A stretch of 64,000 bases of DNA from Cliona cf. orientalis (taxonomy: Eukaryota; Porifera; Demospongiae; Clionaida; Clionaidae). The first letter of the stretch is position 1, and every line of letters begins with the position of its first letter. Positions 45,209 through 55,080 of the stretch are shown here, in pieces. A model generated the notes under the pieces. That model did no database searches, was not told the DNA's origin, and was given only the letters and a program-made list of their open reading frames with translations. Where the stretch lies: positions 2,976,001 through 3,040,000 of the forward strand of contig OZ005705.1 of the NCBI GenBank assembly GCA_963930775.1, read 5' to 3'. Made by a program: the position numbers and the translations under genes.

Positions 45209-45455
45209 TCGTTGCGGTTAATAGTTAAGAAAGAATGCTTTGATCTTGCTTTGATGTGGGCAATTACCGGCCTTTTCTTCAGGGGCCACTTCCGGTCGCT
45301 AATTACACGCGCATAATCATCCCTGGCCGATTCTGGACACGCCCACCTTCGACCAAAAGCACTCGTATGGCCTCTTCGGCCACGCCCCTTCACGATTCGC
45401 TAATTGAATTAGCCATTCCTGACGCTCACGCCCACGCAATTAAATGGTACCTTAA
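44430..45455. mobile_element. TTAA element, copy 2
   Basis: Body 44434-45451 (1018 bp), practically identical to copy 1 apart from the length of the T-run. TTAA lies at 44430-44433 and 45452-45455. Same orientation as copy 1. Confidence 0.92.
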
Positions 45456-45575
45456 GTGCTCTTTCTGTCTCTTAAGCCTACGAACTTCATATTTATACCG
45501 CCTCTTCGTTTTCTTTTTAATTTGGAATAGGATACCTGAGGTGGGGCAACCACAATCGTTTATGCCAAAAATTAA

Positions 45576-46390
45576 AGCATGAGGGCATGGATACGCGTCT
45601 TGGAAGCGCCCGGTTGCTATGAACGCGCGACGCGGGTGGAGAGAAAGTCTGCACTACAAGGCTCAGGATTGGTCAGAACTATAGGCCTGTGTGCACAAAG
45701 AAGAGTGGCCTTAATGCCTCGGGCCATAGCTACAGCTAGAGACGCATATTTTGTCGATCGAACGATCGGCGCGAAAGCGCCGCGCGTTTCGAGCGGCCGG
45801 CCTGCTAAGCAGGCGCTGGCGCTAGCCACAGAGTAGTCTCGCAAGCCACACCCTTCAATCTCCGCACGCGAGAAAGAGGGTCTGGTAACTTCGCGTACAT
45901 GGAGTTATACACGCTCCAAGATCTTGGAGCGACCAATCAGATTGCAGCTTTTCAGCGCTACCGGTACCATAGCCCAATAACCGCGCATTGATAGGCAAGC
46001 GCGCGCCGCGCAATCTAAACTTAACGTGACGTCACGTAAAACGGTCCATTATTGCATTCCAGCAGCACAACTCTATGTACGCGAAGTTACCAGACCCTCT
46101 TTCTCTCGGAGATTGAAGGGTGTGGCTTGCGAGACTAGCCACAGAGCCTCGAGCGAAGCGAGAGGCATGGTGTGGTCTTTGTCATACCTGTCAGTAGTCC
46201 GGTAACAACGTTCGTGCAGAGCGAGAACGTCGCCATTGCACACTTAGTTGGAGGGGTGTGGCCTCTGCAACGCTTCCATCTGCGCATGCGCACGGTACTA
46301 ATGGCTATGTTTGTGAGCAGGTATATACTGTTATTAAATACATGATCAGCCACATTATCCCATGATTGTGACATTAAACATACTTGTAAA
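45576..46390 (+). repeat. Repeat B (ATGAGGGCATGGATACGCG), copy a
   Basis: Shared with 55738-57100 and 61345-63300: GGGCATGGATACGCGTCTTG, GTGCACAAAGAAGAG, GCTAAGCAGGCGCTGGCGCT, CCTGTCAGTAGTCCGGTA and CATTATCCCATGATTGTGAC. From the TTAA at 45711 rightwards it is also the outer part of the large palindrome. Non-coding. Confidence 0.75.
45834..46137. mobile_element. 304-bp TAGTCTCG fold-back MITE in left palindrome arm
   Basis: TAGTCTCGCAAGCCACACCC at the left with inverted arms of over 70 bp. Exact 9-bp duplication GCCACAGAG at 45825-45833 and 46138-46146. The opposite arm (about 49560-49575) and the copy at 56853 read straight through the site. Confidence 0.93.
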
Positions 46391-48378
46391 CAGAGTAAAA
46401 GGATATATCGAGCAGGCAAATCATTCGTCTGCACATTACTAGATGCTCCACAATTTTCAAAAGAAATTAATAATCCTGTTAATTTTGTTGAAATAATAAT
46501 CCAATAGTTCCATTACACTTAATAGTAGTACTCGAATTTGAATTTACAGATCTGAATGCGAACTTAGTTCGAGGCATTTTCAAATGTAAATGTAGTTTAT
46601 TGCATAATAATATTATATGAATCCCATCAGACACGTGGATAGTAGCTCATCATTAAATGCTGTGAGACTAGCAGTTAGCTATTAATTGGACATCGGCATC
46701 AGGAAGCACATAAATGACCCTTTGTTGGGTAGCCGTGAATATGGCTAATTAGACTGAAGAACTTTAACACTTGATAATGTACCATTAATTTATTTTTCTA
46801 ATACCGCAGGTCGGGTTTTGAATGCGTAGTTAAACGATTGCGAATGGTGCTATATAAGCCAGATTGCGATTCTAATGATTGCGACTTGCCAAACGGGAGA
46901 AACGGATGTTGGTAGGTCGACAGCGATCAATTGTGACACGGCGATCGTCAGTCTTGCTTGCAAACTGCTTGGAGGTTTCGCCAGAAACACCAGTGTGAGA
47001 CAGCGCTGAGCCAGATATCGGAGCAACGCTGCTGGTTGGAGAAGATAAGCGCTATCCGAAAAATCATTTCCTTCACTCCAAGCTCTAAGATCGACGATCG
47101 CTATTTCCGTTCATTGGTGTCCGTATAGCGGGACAATGTGAAAGTTTGAACGTACGATCTATACGCCAACCACGGCCACACGCGGTCGCTAGCGTGCGAT
47201 TCTGGCGTCTCGTAAAACTCGCTAGCGGAACCGCGAAGAGCAATACCGTAGGTCGGGTTTTGAATGCGATATTCTTTTGATTACGAATAATTGCGAGTTT
47301 TACGAGACGCAATCAAAAGAATCGCACGAAAAAGAAAACGCAATGAATATTACACATGCCAGATTAGTCTGACTCCGTGGTTAGCCTTGCGTTCCGCTAG
47401 CGACCGCGTGTGGCCATGGTAGGCGTATAGATCGTACGTTCAAACTTTCACATTGTCCCGCTATACGGACACTAATGAACGGTAATAGCGATCGTCGATC
47501 GCGGGACAATGTGAAAGTTTGAACGTACGATCTATACGCCTACCACGGCCACACGCGGTCGCTAGCGGAACGCAAGGCTAACCACGGAGTCAGACTAATC
47601 TGGCATGTGTAATATTCATTGCGTTTTCTTTTTCGTGCGATTCTTTTCGTAAAACTCGCAATTATTCGTAATCAAAAGAATATCGCATTCAAAACCCGAC
47701 CTACGGTATTGCTCTTCGCGGTTCCGCGCTAGCGAGTTTTACGAGACGCCAGAATCGCACGCTAGCGACCGCGTGTGGCCGTGGTTGGCGTATAGATCGT
47801 ACGTTCAAACTTTCACATTGTCCCGCTATACGGACACCAATGAACGGAAATAGCGATCGTCGATCTTAGAGCTTGGAGTGAAGGAAATGATTTTTCGGAT
47901 AGCGCTTATCTTCTCCAACCAGCAGCGTTGTTCCGATATCTGGCTCAGCGCTGTCTCACACTGGTGTGTCTGGCGAAACCTCCAAGCAGTTTGCAAGCAA
48001 GACTGACGATCGCCGTGTCACAATTGATCGCTGTCAACCTACCTTTCTCCCGTTTGGCAAGTCGCAATCATTAGAATCGCAATCTGGCTTATATAGCACC
48101 ATTCGCAATCGTTTAACTACGCATTCAAAACCCGACCTGCGGTATTAGAAAAATTAATGGTACATTATCAAGTGTTAAAGTTCTTCAGTCTAATTAGCCA
48201 TATTCACGGCTACCCAACAAAGGGTCATTTATGTGCTTCCTGATGCCGATGTCCAATTAATAGCTAACTGCTAGTCTCACAGCATTTAATGATGAGCTAC
48301 TATCCACGTGTCTGATGGGATTCATATAATATTATTATGCAATAAACTACATTTACATTTGAAAATGCCTCGAACTAA

Positions 48379-48643
48379 GGCCAAGCAAAATTGATTATTA
48401 GTTTCTCATCCTATGTTCAGGAATTTCCCCAGGCGGGAGGGTGGCTTTTTATTTTATTTTTTGTCATGAATATCATTAAATGTCATCATGAATTTCATTA
48501 AAAAAATGGGCGAGTCTATGACGTAATGCCTCCGTGCATTTTTATGATAGTTTTAATGATATTCATGAATTAAAATATGGTCAGGCAGAGGAAAAACTAG
48601 AGGCGGGCGGGGATGAGAAACTAATATTCAATTTTATTTGGCC
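48379..48643. mobile_element. 265-bp Harbinger-like MITE in right palindrome arm
   Basis: The ends GGCCAAGCAAAATTGATTAT and inverted ATTCAATTTTATTTGGCC are flanked by TAA (48376-48378, 48644-48646). The opposite arm has the single TAA empty site (reverse complement near 46565). A 3-bp TWA duplication is typical of PIF/Harbinger elements. Confidence 0.85.
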
Positions 48644-48806
48644 TAAGTTCGCATTCAGATCTGTAAATTCAAATTCGAGTACTACTATTAAGTGTAATGG
48701 AACTATTGGATTCTTATTTCAACAAAATTAACAGGATTATTAATTTCTTTTGAAAATTGTGGAGCATCTAGTAATGTGCAGACGAATGATTTGCCTGCTC
48801 GATATA

Positions 48807-49312
48807 CCGTATGGCCGGAAATTTTCGAGGGATCCAATTTTCGCGGAAGGCCCATCTTCAAAGATTTCGCGATCTAATTTTCGCGGATGGAAGTTCCAGG
48901 GTTGCTCCACCCACAATATCCGTCCGGCTCCACCTAGTATAATTATTATACCTCTTACTGCGCGCGCGCCGCGGCTCAAATCTCGTTGGAACCGGCCGGA
49001 AAAAATAGCAAGAGATCAATCGATTGTACTTGTACTTAGCAGATATCGAGAAATGGTACGAGAGTAGCATATGATCGAGGCTAGAGACACTTATGCAGAA
49101 GAAGCTCAACAATAATGAACTGATGTGAAGTAAACCAGCTGTTAGATCAATCCAGCTGAGCAGCGGCATGCACCACGATGGCCACGCCCCCCGTTATCGC
49201 GCGTGCGCGCGTGCGTTTAGGCTTTTTATTTCGCGGATTTAATTTTCGTGGATCGCCAGTCAACCGCGAAAATCGCGAAAATTGGCTCCCTCGAAAATTT
49301 CCGGCCATACGG
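48807..49312. mobile_element. 506-bp TA-flanked CCGTATGGCCGG MITE in right palindrome arm
   Basis: CCGTATGGCCGGAAATTTTC and the inverted end at 49293-49312, flanked by TA (48805-48806, 49313-49314). The opposite arm shows the uninterrupted site near 46402 (GGATATATCG). Confidence 0.9.
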
Positions 49313-49691
49313 TATCCTTTTAATCTGTTTACAAGTATGTTTAATGTCACAATCATGGGATAATGAGGCTGATCATGTATTTAATAACAGTATATACCTG
49401 TTCACAAACATAGCCCATTAATACCGTGCGCATGCGCAGATGGAAGCGTTGCAGAGGCCACACCCCTCCAACTAAGTGTGCAATGGCGACGTTCTCGCTC
49501 TGCACGAACGTTGTTACCGGACTACAGGTATGACAAAGACCACACCATGCCTCTCGCTTCGCTCGAGGCTCTGTGGCTAGCGCCAGCGCCTGCTTAGCAG
49601 GCCGGCCTCTCGAAACGTGCGGCGCTTTCGCGCCGATCGTTCGATCGACAAAATATGCGTCTCTAGCTATAGCTATGGCCCGAGGCATTAA

Positions 49692-49780
49692 AGATTTCAA
49701 TTTATAAACTGCCAGGATGATCTGTACAAAATTCAGTGTGTAGTGGTATTCAGTGTCAGATGTATGTATTTTCTCTGTAG
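49692..49780 (+). other. Upstream intron end of the two-ORF gene
   Basis: Unique sequence between the palindrome and an acceptor TTTTCTCTGTAG at 49780. The first exon(s) of the following gene must lie further left, outside or among the repeats, or be missing. Confidence 0.5.
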
Positions 49781-51496
49781 CCATCAACTTCGGCATTGGC
49801 CACTTCGATAGTGACTAGTTCAGATGTAGTAATATCTGATGTGGTGATTCTAGCTACGTCAGAGGTTCCAGTGTCGACAGCACTCAGCACAGCTGCAGCT
49901 GGTGGATTATCAACCGCTGGACCTCGAAAACAGCTGAAACTAAAAGTGGACAACTCAGGTGTTGGGTTGGTGAACGTGAAAGAACCATCAACTAGTGAGG
50001 TAAGGCACCCGACATTGTGATACACACACACTCAACAGTAGTGCAAGTTAATCTTAGCCTCATCCCCAGGCTATCCTGGGGGAAGGGAAAGGAGAGCCTG
50101 GTATTTAATAACTACATGTACATGTGTGAACAACAAAATAGCTGGATAAAATATTTTAATGTTTGCACGATCTAAAACCTCCTGGACACACACCATCACT
50201 AGCTCCAATGGCCCATGGACAGGACATTTTGGTGCATGAGCATGTGGTGGTTACCAGTTTCCCTGCCCAAGAGACAAGGCTCAAGTTATTAACCCAGCCT
50301 TTGCATGTTTATGCCTGCCAGGAGAGGCTGTGTGGTTGTCAGAATCTCTTAATTACATTGAGAGCTCTAATTGCATGCTCAGCTGGCCACTGCTGCACAG
50401 CTGTGTAAACTATGACTGCACCCTTAACCTCATAAAGGTACTTAGTAAACATGGACCCTTTGAGCTTATGCTTCCTCATTTGGTGTTGCAGTTGTGTATC
50501 ATGATTAGTATTTGTATTCTCCAGGAAAGTAATCCTGACATGGATCAAGAGGAAATAAAAAGAGAAGCGATCATTTTCAAGAAAGAGCCACTTTCGACTT
50601 ATTCTCTTCGAGTAAATGAAGCAGCACAAGAGATTTGTTTATGCAAACCCAGCTTATTACGGAATAGGGGGAAGCTGCTTGAACTTTCCAAAGAGCGAGT
50701 TCATAATGATGGATATGTATACCGGAAAGGAAAGTCTAGATCCAAATCTTATGGTAGTGGCATAGAGGAGGAAACTCACACCAAGCGTCCAAAGACGAAT
50801 GTTCAAGAACGCACCAGCCGTATGAAGATGATCAAAGAAGAACTTTCTGATTTGAAGGATCGTGTATCATTTAAGCGTAAAAGGCTAGATGCAGCAGAAT
50901 TGTCCAAGAACTACAAGCTATGTGATCAGCTGAGTGAAAAAGTGGCAGAGCTGAACAAGAGCAAACGGTTACTTGAATTAGAAATGGGTATATTACGTGA
51001 GAAAGAAAGCAGATCACAACGTTATTATAAACGTAAAACTAAAAGGGAAAGCGACAGTGACAGTAGTTCTTCCACTTCCAGTGCACTATCAGTACGTAAC
51101 AAGAGCCCGTTATTCAGACCTCCCATGATGAGTCCTCCAGTGAAAGGTGTTACTCCTCGATTAATAAGTCCTCCTCCTATCACTGTAAGTGCTCCAAGCA
51201 CATCAAGCCGAGCTCATACACTTGAGTCCACTTTTTTGTCTGAACCAATGGAACTACAGCAGCCTGCCAGATCGCAAGTGACTCAGGAGTGCATCGATCT
51301 CACACTCACTGAGCAAGCTCAGCAAGGTTTCTTGCATGAGTGCAAAGTTGTATCCAGTGAGCACCATGACCCCTTGCTTGAGGAAATTGAGACCCCCTTC
51401 ACTCAGCATAGTGTCTCGAGCGGTGATGACCAGACTCGACAAGAGCATGTACATGAGACTGAGTCATCAATCGATGAAGATAATCAATCTTTTTGA
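49781..51496 (+). CDS. ORF A of two-ORF transposon-like gene: coiled-coil, SIM-bearing protein
   Basis: Exons 49781-49999 (no ATG; begins at an acceptor) and 50525-51496 (TGA), joined in phase 0. The first in-frame ATG is at 50540 in exon 2, so either an upstream exon supplies the start or translation begins there. The first exon is Ser/Thr/Val rich. Exon 2 holds a basic stretch (THTKRPKTNVQERTSRMKM) and a long charged helix (EELSDLKDRVSFKRKRL through LELEMGILREKE) with a UvrB/UVR-like look. An Arg/Ser-Asp tract is followed by Pro-rich SPPP segments and ECIDLTLTE, a typical SUMO-interaction motif. I do not recognise the protein. The stop lies next to a T-run and hairpin that could allow continuation into ORF B. 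Confidence 0.72.
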
Positions 51497-51533
51497 TCTG
51501 GCCTCCCTGTAAACAAAGTTATACAGGGAGGCC
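51490..51533 (+). promoter_or_regulatory. Candidate -1 frameshift signal (T-run, stop, hairpin)
   Basis: TTTTTGA (51490-51496) carries the ORF A stop. The Phe codon TTT at 51491-51493 can re-pair one base back on 51490-51492. Three bases after the stop begins a 12-bp perfect stem GGCCTCCCTGTA (51500-51511) with its complement at 51522-51533 and a 10-nt loop. A -1 shift enters the ORF B frame, which is open across the hairpin. The geometry resembles programmed frameshift signals; not proven. Confidence 0.45.
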
Positions 51534-51546
51534 TATTGCTGAACTG

Positions 51547-54500
51547 ATGCACATATTCACCGCACACCTTAAGAATAGTCCAAGTAACTACGAATACATT
51601 TCCGAAACCGTTTCCGTTAGTAAGCTAAATAATATGTCCCTTGAAGAATATATATATGTTTCTACCGAATACTGTCGAAATAGGCATGCTGGTTCTTGTA
51701 AGCGATGCTTGCCATTGATATCTGCCGCAAAAGTCGTTCAAGAACGAGGAATTTGTCCTCTCTCCCATGTGTACCGGCAAGTGTTCCCTACAGCTAAATA
51801 TAACACCTCAGCTGCAAGACGAAGACTGTTGCAACTCCCCCTAGCTGCTATTAGGTGTGGCAGTCTGGAGAGTGGTACATCTCAAATATTTCTAATGGAG
51901 ATCCTGCCAGAGTGCAGCCACCTTTATCAAAAGGTTATTGATTTCTATCATGAGACTTTGCAACAAGCATCTGTGACTGCTTGCCCCTGTATGACGAAAG
52001 ATCAACTCAGACAGTTACTTACTCTCGCACAAAATGATAGAGAGCGTGAATGTATCAAGTATGCTGTATACAAATCTTCTGGACTGACACCCTCAGCAGC
52101 TCGAAGATTATATGGATTTGAAGAGATGTCTCGAAGAGAGGATGTGGTTGAAAAGGCTATTGAGGATGCAGAAGATATCCGTGAAAGTATTGACATGCTA
52201 GTAAAAGCTAAGGACAAAGCTATTTTGCTTTCGCATGGTATTACGCCAGGTTCAAGCAGTAGTAGTTCTGAAGACGACGCATCCGATGAACACAGCAGTG
52301 ATGTCTCTTTGGACAGTTTCGTTGCACCTGAGGAGACCCCGACTTTAGTGGCTATTGACTACTCTACCCTTCCACTCAGGGACATTGTCGAAAAGAGTAA
52401 ATCTAATATGTTTCAGGTGGTTGAGGAGATAGAAGCTCATTTGCAGAGATCGCTTACAAGCGAAGAGCTGGACAATCTGTTAGAGAAGACCTTATCTTTC
52501 CAAGAATATGATTCCTACCTAATCCACCAGTCTTACCGAGCACTGCTGGCTAGTGGTGCACAGTCAGTGTCAGATGATCAGAGTGCTGATTTGGTGAATG
52601 GGCTCATTATCACTGATTCTGAGAGTGAAGATCCAGAAATGTGGTCCCAAGCTAAGTCCCTAGAAGAAGAAAAGAAAAAACTAGTTGAAAAGCAAAGAGC
52701 AATTATGAGACGCAAGTTACGCAGACAGCGTGCCAAACGTATCGCCTCTGCGAGGTTTTTGTCGAGAAAAATTTCAAAAAAAATGCGTGGTATTGTGAAA
52801 AAATTCCCTAATATCGGGAAGGATATTGAAAATTTTGTGACTGAACGTAATGTCGGTGCTGACTATTGGAGGAGGACAGGGGTATTGACCTTCGATGGTA
52901 ATCGTCACGTCAAGGAGAAAGTTACTTACAACAGAATAAGAGAGCATCTGCAGCAGCTATATGGCCAACACTTTTCGTACGGTACTGTGGTACAGTTATG
53001 TGTTGCCAGGAACAAAAGGAGAAAAAGTGCAAGCAACTATCGTGGTCTCGCAAAAGTTACAACGAGAAGGGCTCGCAAAGGATTCACGCTAAAATTCAAC
53101 CCTGACAATCATTGGTCAGGTGCCTTTTATCGTGGCTTGAATTGGCTGCAGTATACCGATGGTCGTGACATTTTGAACATTAACCGTGATGATGCGGCTG
53201 GTTATCGTTTGGACACCCTTGCCACACATGGCAAACATGCAACACCTGTTGTTACAGCAAGAGAAACATTAACAACACGAACAGACTATGTGAACAAATA
53301 TGCCAGCACTTTGCAGACCACTTCTTACAATTTCACTGCTAGTGGTACTACTAGTGAAATGTGTGCAGGACTAGTAAAGCCATCCAAAATATTTCCTAAG
53401 AACCCAGCTCAACATGCTGCGGACTTGAAGATGCTCACTAAAACACCAGAATTTCAACAAGTATTTCAAAATGATCTCACTGGACTCCCTAAGAGTGTAG
53501 CATGTATTCGTGTTGATGGAGCTGGAGATGAGGGCCCAGGCCATTTAGAGGTCCAGTACTGGTGGACATTACATCATATTGAAACCCCAACACAAGCCAC
53601 ACTTGTGACTTCAAGAAACAGTGGCAGTAGTTACTTAAACCGTGTCGAGTTACAGAATGGCTGTCTGTCATTGGCACATACCAACCTGTTTATTCCCTCC
53701 ACACTTAATGGATCGTGCTATGTTGGTGGTCACATTGATGAACTGAAACTAAAAGAGAATCTCATGTCTGCAGCTGAAGTTTATATCCAGCGATGCAACC
53801 GTGCACCTTGCGGTGATGCCGAAATTCACCTATACATTGGAGCAGACTCCTCAGAATTCCAAGACAAGAGGGAAATGTTGCTAAAATTTCTCAAAGGCTC
53901 TCGCAAGGACAAACAGAAGTTACAAGCGGAACATCCTCATGATTATTCTAATTTTGAGAAGGTGTGGAGTATTAGAGAACGACACATGGTAAAAGATGTA
54001 CCAACTCAGTACATTTTCTTCCTCCTACCTTGTTATCGTCCAGAGTGTGCACACCCCATTTGTGTGAATGGAAGACCATCATCCGAGCCAACCTGGTTTG
54101 AGAATGGCCCTCCATTGTCGTATTTGCCATTTCCAGTTCCTGACACTAGTAAAAGTTGGGGTCTTGAGACATGTGAAAGGTGCACAGGACATTGTGCTGG
54201 TCATTTCTTGCTACCAGAAGACGCATACATCCATCGCTCTCAGAGTGTCTGTGAACCACCATCGCAAAGTTTGCTGAAAGTGCACAAGTCATCAAGAGGA
54301 TGTGTATCTGATGATACGGTTTCTACAATAGCTAAACAATTACTTCTGCAGGTTAGTGACGTCAATTTGTGGCTGCAGCACCTAGACACTGTTCAGCAAA
54401 ACCGCCAGGAGGGGGCTAGAAAGGCAGCAGAGACACGTCAGAAGAAAAAGGATGCAGTGAAGGCTACTGAATGCCGTTGTGGGATCTGCGGATATTTGTA

Positions 54501-54630
54501 TGAGGAGGAAACAGAAGAAGAAGAATTGTGGGTAGCGTGTGACAAATGTCAGGCATGGTATCATGCTCTTTGTGTGCATTTACTACCAGACAGTATCCCA
54601 GATGAGTTTTTTTGTCCTAAATGCTTGTAG
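51547..54630 (+). CDS. ORF B: large transposase-like protein with C-terminal PHD finger
   Basis: Single-exon frame, open from 51493, first ATG at 51547, 1027 residues. In order it has a Cys-rich N-terminal part (CRNRHAGSCKRC, ACPC), acidic Ser tracts (SSSSSEDDASDEHSSD), and a very basic patch (RRKLRRQRAKRIASARFLSRK). A core follows with RVDGAGDEGPGHLEVQYWW, TLVTSRNSGSSYLNRVELQN and LFIPSTLNGSCYVGGH, which I take to be an RNase-H/DDE-type catalytic fold of a multicopy transposon family seen in sponges and cnidarians. A second Cys cluster (CYRPECAHPICV, CERCTGHCAGH) precedes a C4HC3 PHD finger at the end (CGIC, CDKC, WYHALC, FFCPKC). PHD fingers usually read histone tails, so chromatin-guided integration or a domesticated role is possible. 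No terminal repeats were found. Confidence 0.75.
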   Translation: MHIFTAHLKNSPSNYEYISETVSVSKLNNMSLEEYIYVSTEYCRNRHAGSCKRCLPLISAAKVVQERGICPLSHVYRQVFPTAKYNTSAARRRLLQLPLAAIRCGSLESGTSQIFLMEILPECSHLYQKVIDFYHETLQQASVTACPCMTKDQLRQLLTLAQNDRERECIKYAVYKSSGLTPSAARRLYGFEEMSRREDVVEKAIEDAEDIRESIDMLVKAKDKAILLSHGITPGSSSSSSEDDASDEHSSDVSLDSFVAPEETPTLVAIDYSTLPLRDIVEKSKSNMFQVVEEIEAHLQRSLTSEELDNLLEKTLSFQEYDSYLIHQSYRALLASGAQSVSDDQSADLVNGLIITDSESEDPEMWSQAKSLEEEKKKLVEKQRAIMRRKLRRQRAKRIASARFLSRKISKKMRGIVKKFPNIGKDIENFVTERNVGADYWRRTGVLTFDGNRHVKEKVTYNRIREHLQQLYGQHFSYGTVVQLCVARNKRRKSASNYRGLAKVTTRRARKGFTLKFNPDNHWSGAFYRGLNWLQYTDGRDILNINRDDAAGYRLDTLATHGKHATPVVTARETLTTRTDYVNKYASTLQTTSYNFTASGTTSEMCAGLVKPSKIFPKNPAQHAADLKMLTKTPEFQQVFQNDLTGLPKSVACIRVDGAGDEGPGHLEVQYWWTLHHIETPTQATLVTSRNSGSSYLNRVELQNGCLSLAHTNLFIPSTLNGSCYVGGHIDELKLKENLMSAAEVYIQRCNRAPCGDAEIHLYIGADSSEFQDKREMLLKFLKGSRKDKQKLQAEHPHDYSNFEKVWSIRERHMVKDVPTQYIFFLLPCYRPECAHPICVNGRPSSEPTWFENGPPLSYLPFPVPDTSKSWGLETCERCTGHCAGHFLLPEDAYIHRSQSVCEPPSQSLLKVHKSSRGCVSDDTVSTIAKQLLLQVSDVNLWLQHLDTVQQNRQEGARKAAETRQKKKDAVKATECRCGICGYLYEEETEEEELWVACDKCQAWYHALCVHLLPDSIPDEFFCPKCL

Positions 54631-55080
54631 ACTATGTAAACTGTACATTACGTTCATGCAAGAATTTTGTCTATTAGTTTTGGTTAGCTGTAGTATCTAT
54701 CTAGTATTATATTATTATATATAGTGCATATTTTCTTTGACTTTATATCTTGTTTGGTATCTTGAATTGCTCCACCTGTTAGAAAAAGAGGAGGGGATTT
54801 GATCAGGTGGGATGGACTCATGGGTGGGGCAATTTTTAATTAATTGGTCAAATCCCCACCTATGCCCCACCATGGCCCTGACTAGGGTAGGTGGGGCTTA
54901 ACATTGATAGGTGCATTACTTTCAATGAACGGCGATATTTTTGGCCGTTCGGATAATTAGAGCGAGTACGGTATAATATTATCTCCCCAGTAGCAATTTA
55001 CTTTTCTGTGGTTATGAGGTAATTGTAGTGTAATCTATGATGAAATTATGATGCAACCTATGAGGTAATTATGAAAAAAT
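54631..55080 (+). other. 3' flank of ORF B, imperfect inverted GGTGGGG motifs
   Basis: AT-rich 3' flank, then GGATTTGATCAGGTGGG (about 54795) and GGTCAAATCCCCACC (about 54845) forming a loose inverted pair, and a TACGGTATA right-end motif near 54967 without a clear partner. Confidence 0.4.

Larger units (their letters stand above)
41640..45575 (-). pseudogene. LINE reverse transcriptase remnant, split by TTAA elements
   Basis: Reading from the minus strand: 45575-45456 encodes CGCPTSGILFQIKKKTKR and YKYEVRRLKRQKEH, the linker before RT in CR1/Jockey-type LINEs. After the TTAA insertions, 43364 onward gives NRDFWKEVRKL, then RT motifs NYRPIALAPTLSKVFE, GVRQGGVLSPILF and YADDIAL (about 42385). 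There are frameshifts near 43185, 43345 and 42040, and a stop TAA (42684-42682) replaces the conserved Lys of the LDASKAFD motif. The 5' end is truncated at 45576 and no intact endonuclease is present, so the element is dead. Confidence 0.85.
45711..49691. repeat. Giant palindrome, about 4 kb, TTAA at both ends
   Basis: TTAATGCCTCGGGCCATAGC at 45711 is mirrored by GCTATGGCCCGAGGCATTAA ending at 49691. The arms match from there to the centre near 47477-47500, interrupted only by three later insertions. The centre contains smaller palindromes (TATAGCGGGACAATGTGAAA appears at about 47124 and 47495 in sense or near-sense form and inverted at about 47440 and 47810). An inner TA-CCGCAGGTCGGG boundary occurs at 46802 and 48145. 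No coding sequence. Confidence 0.85.

Noticed and set aside
43487-45393. Conserved ORFs in the TTAA elements (MAARAGSV..., MPTNHRMS..., MKGRGRRG...)
   Set aside because: They overlap on both strands, are rich in Pro/Arg/Lys because of GC-rich motifs, are broken in some copies and do not resemble any transposase. Similarity between copies is explained by recent common origin.
45579-45844. Plus and minus frames of 75-85 residues in Repeat B
   Set aside because: The frames are not conserved between the three Repeat B copies and are interrupted by element insertions.
46135-46434. Frames ending in the 45-46 kb repeat (also 49353-49796)
   Set aside because: They are mirror images of one another because of the palindrome and have no protein-like conservation.
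54968-54978. TACGGTATA end near 54967 as another TA-type MITE
   Set aside because: No matching inverted left end was found within about 600 bp, so it may be a solo fragment.
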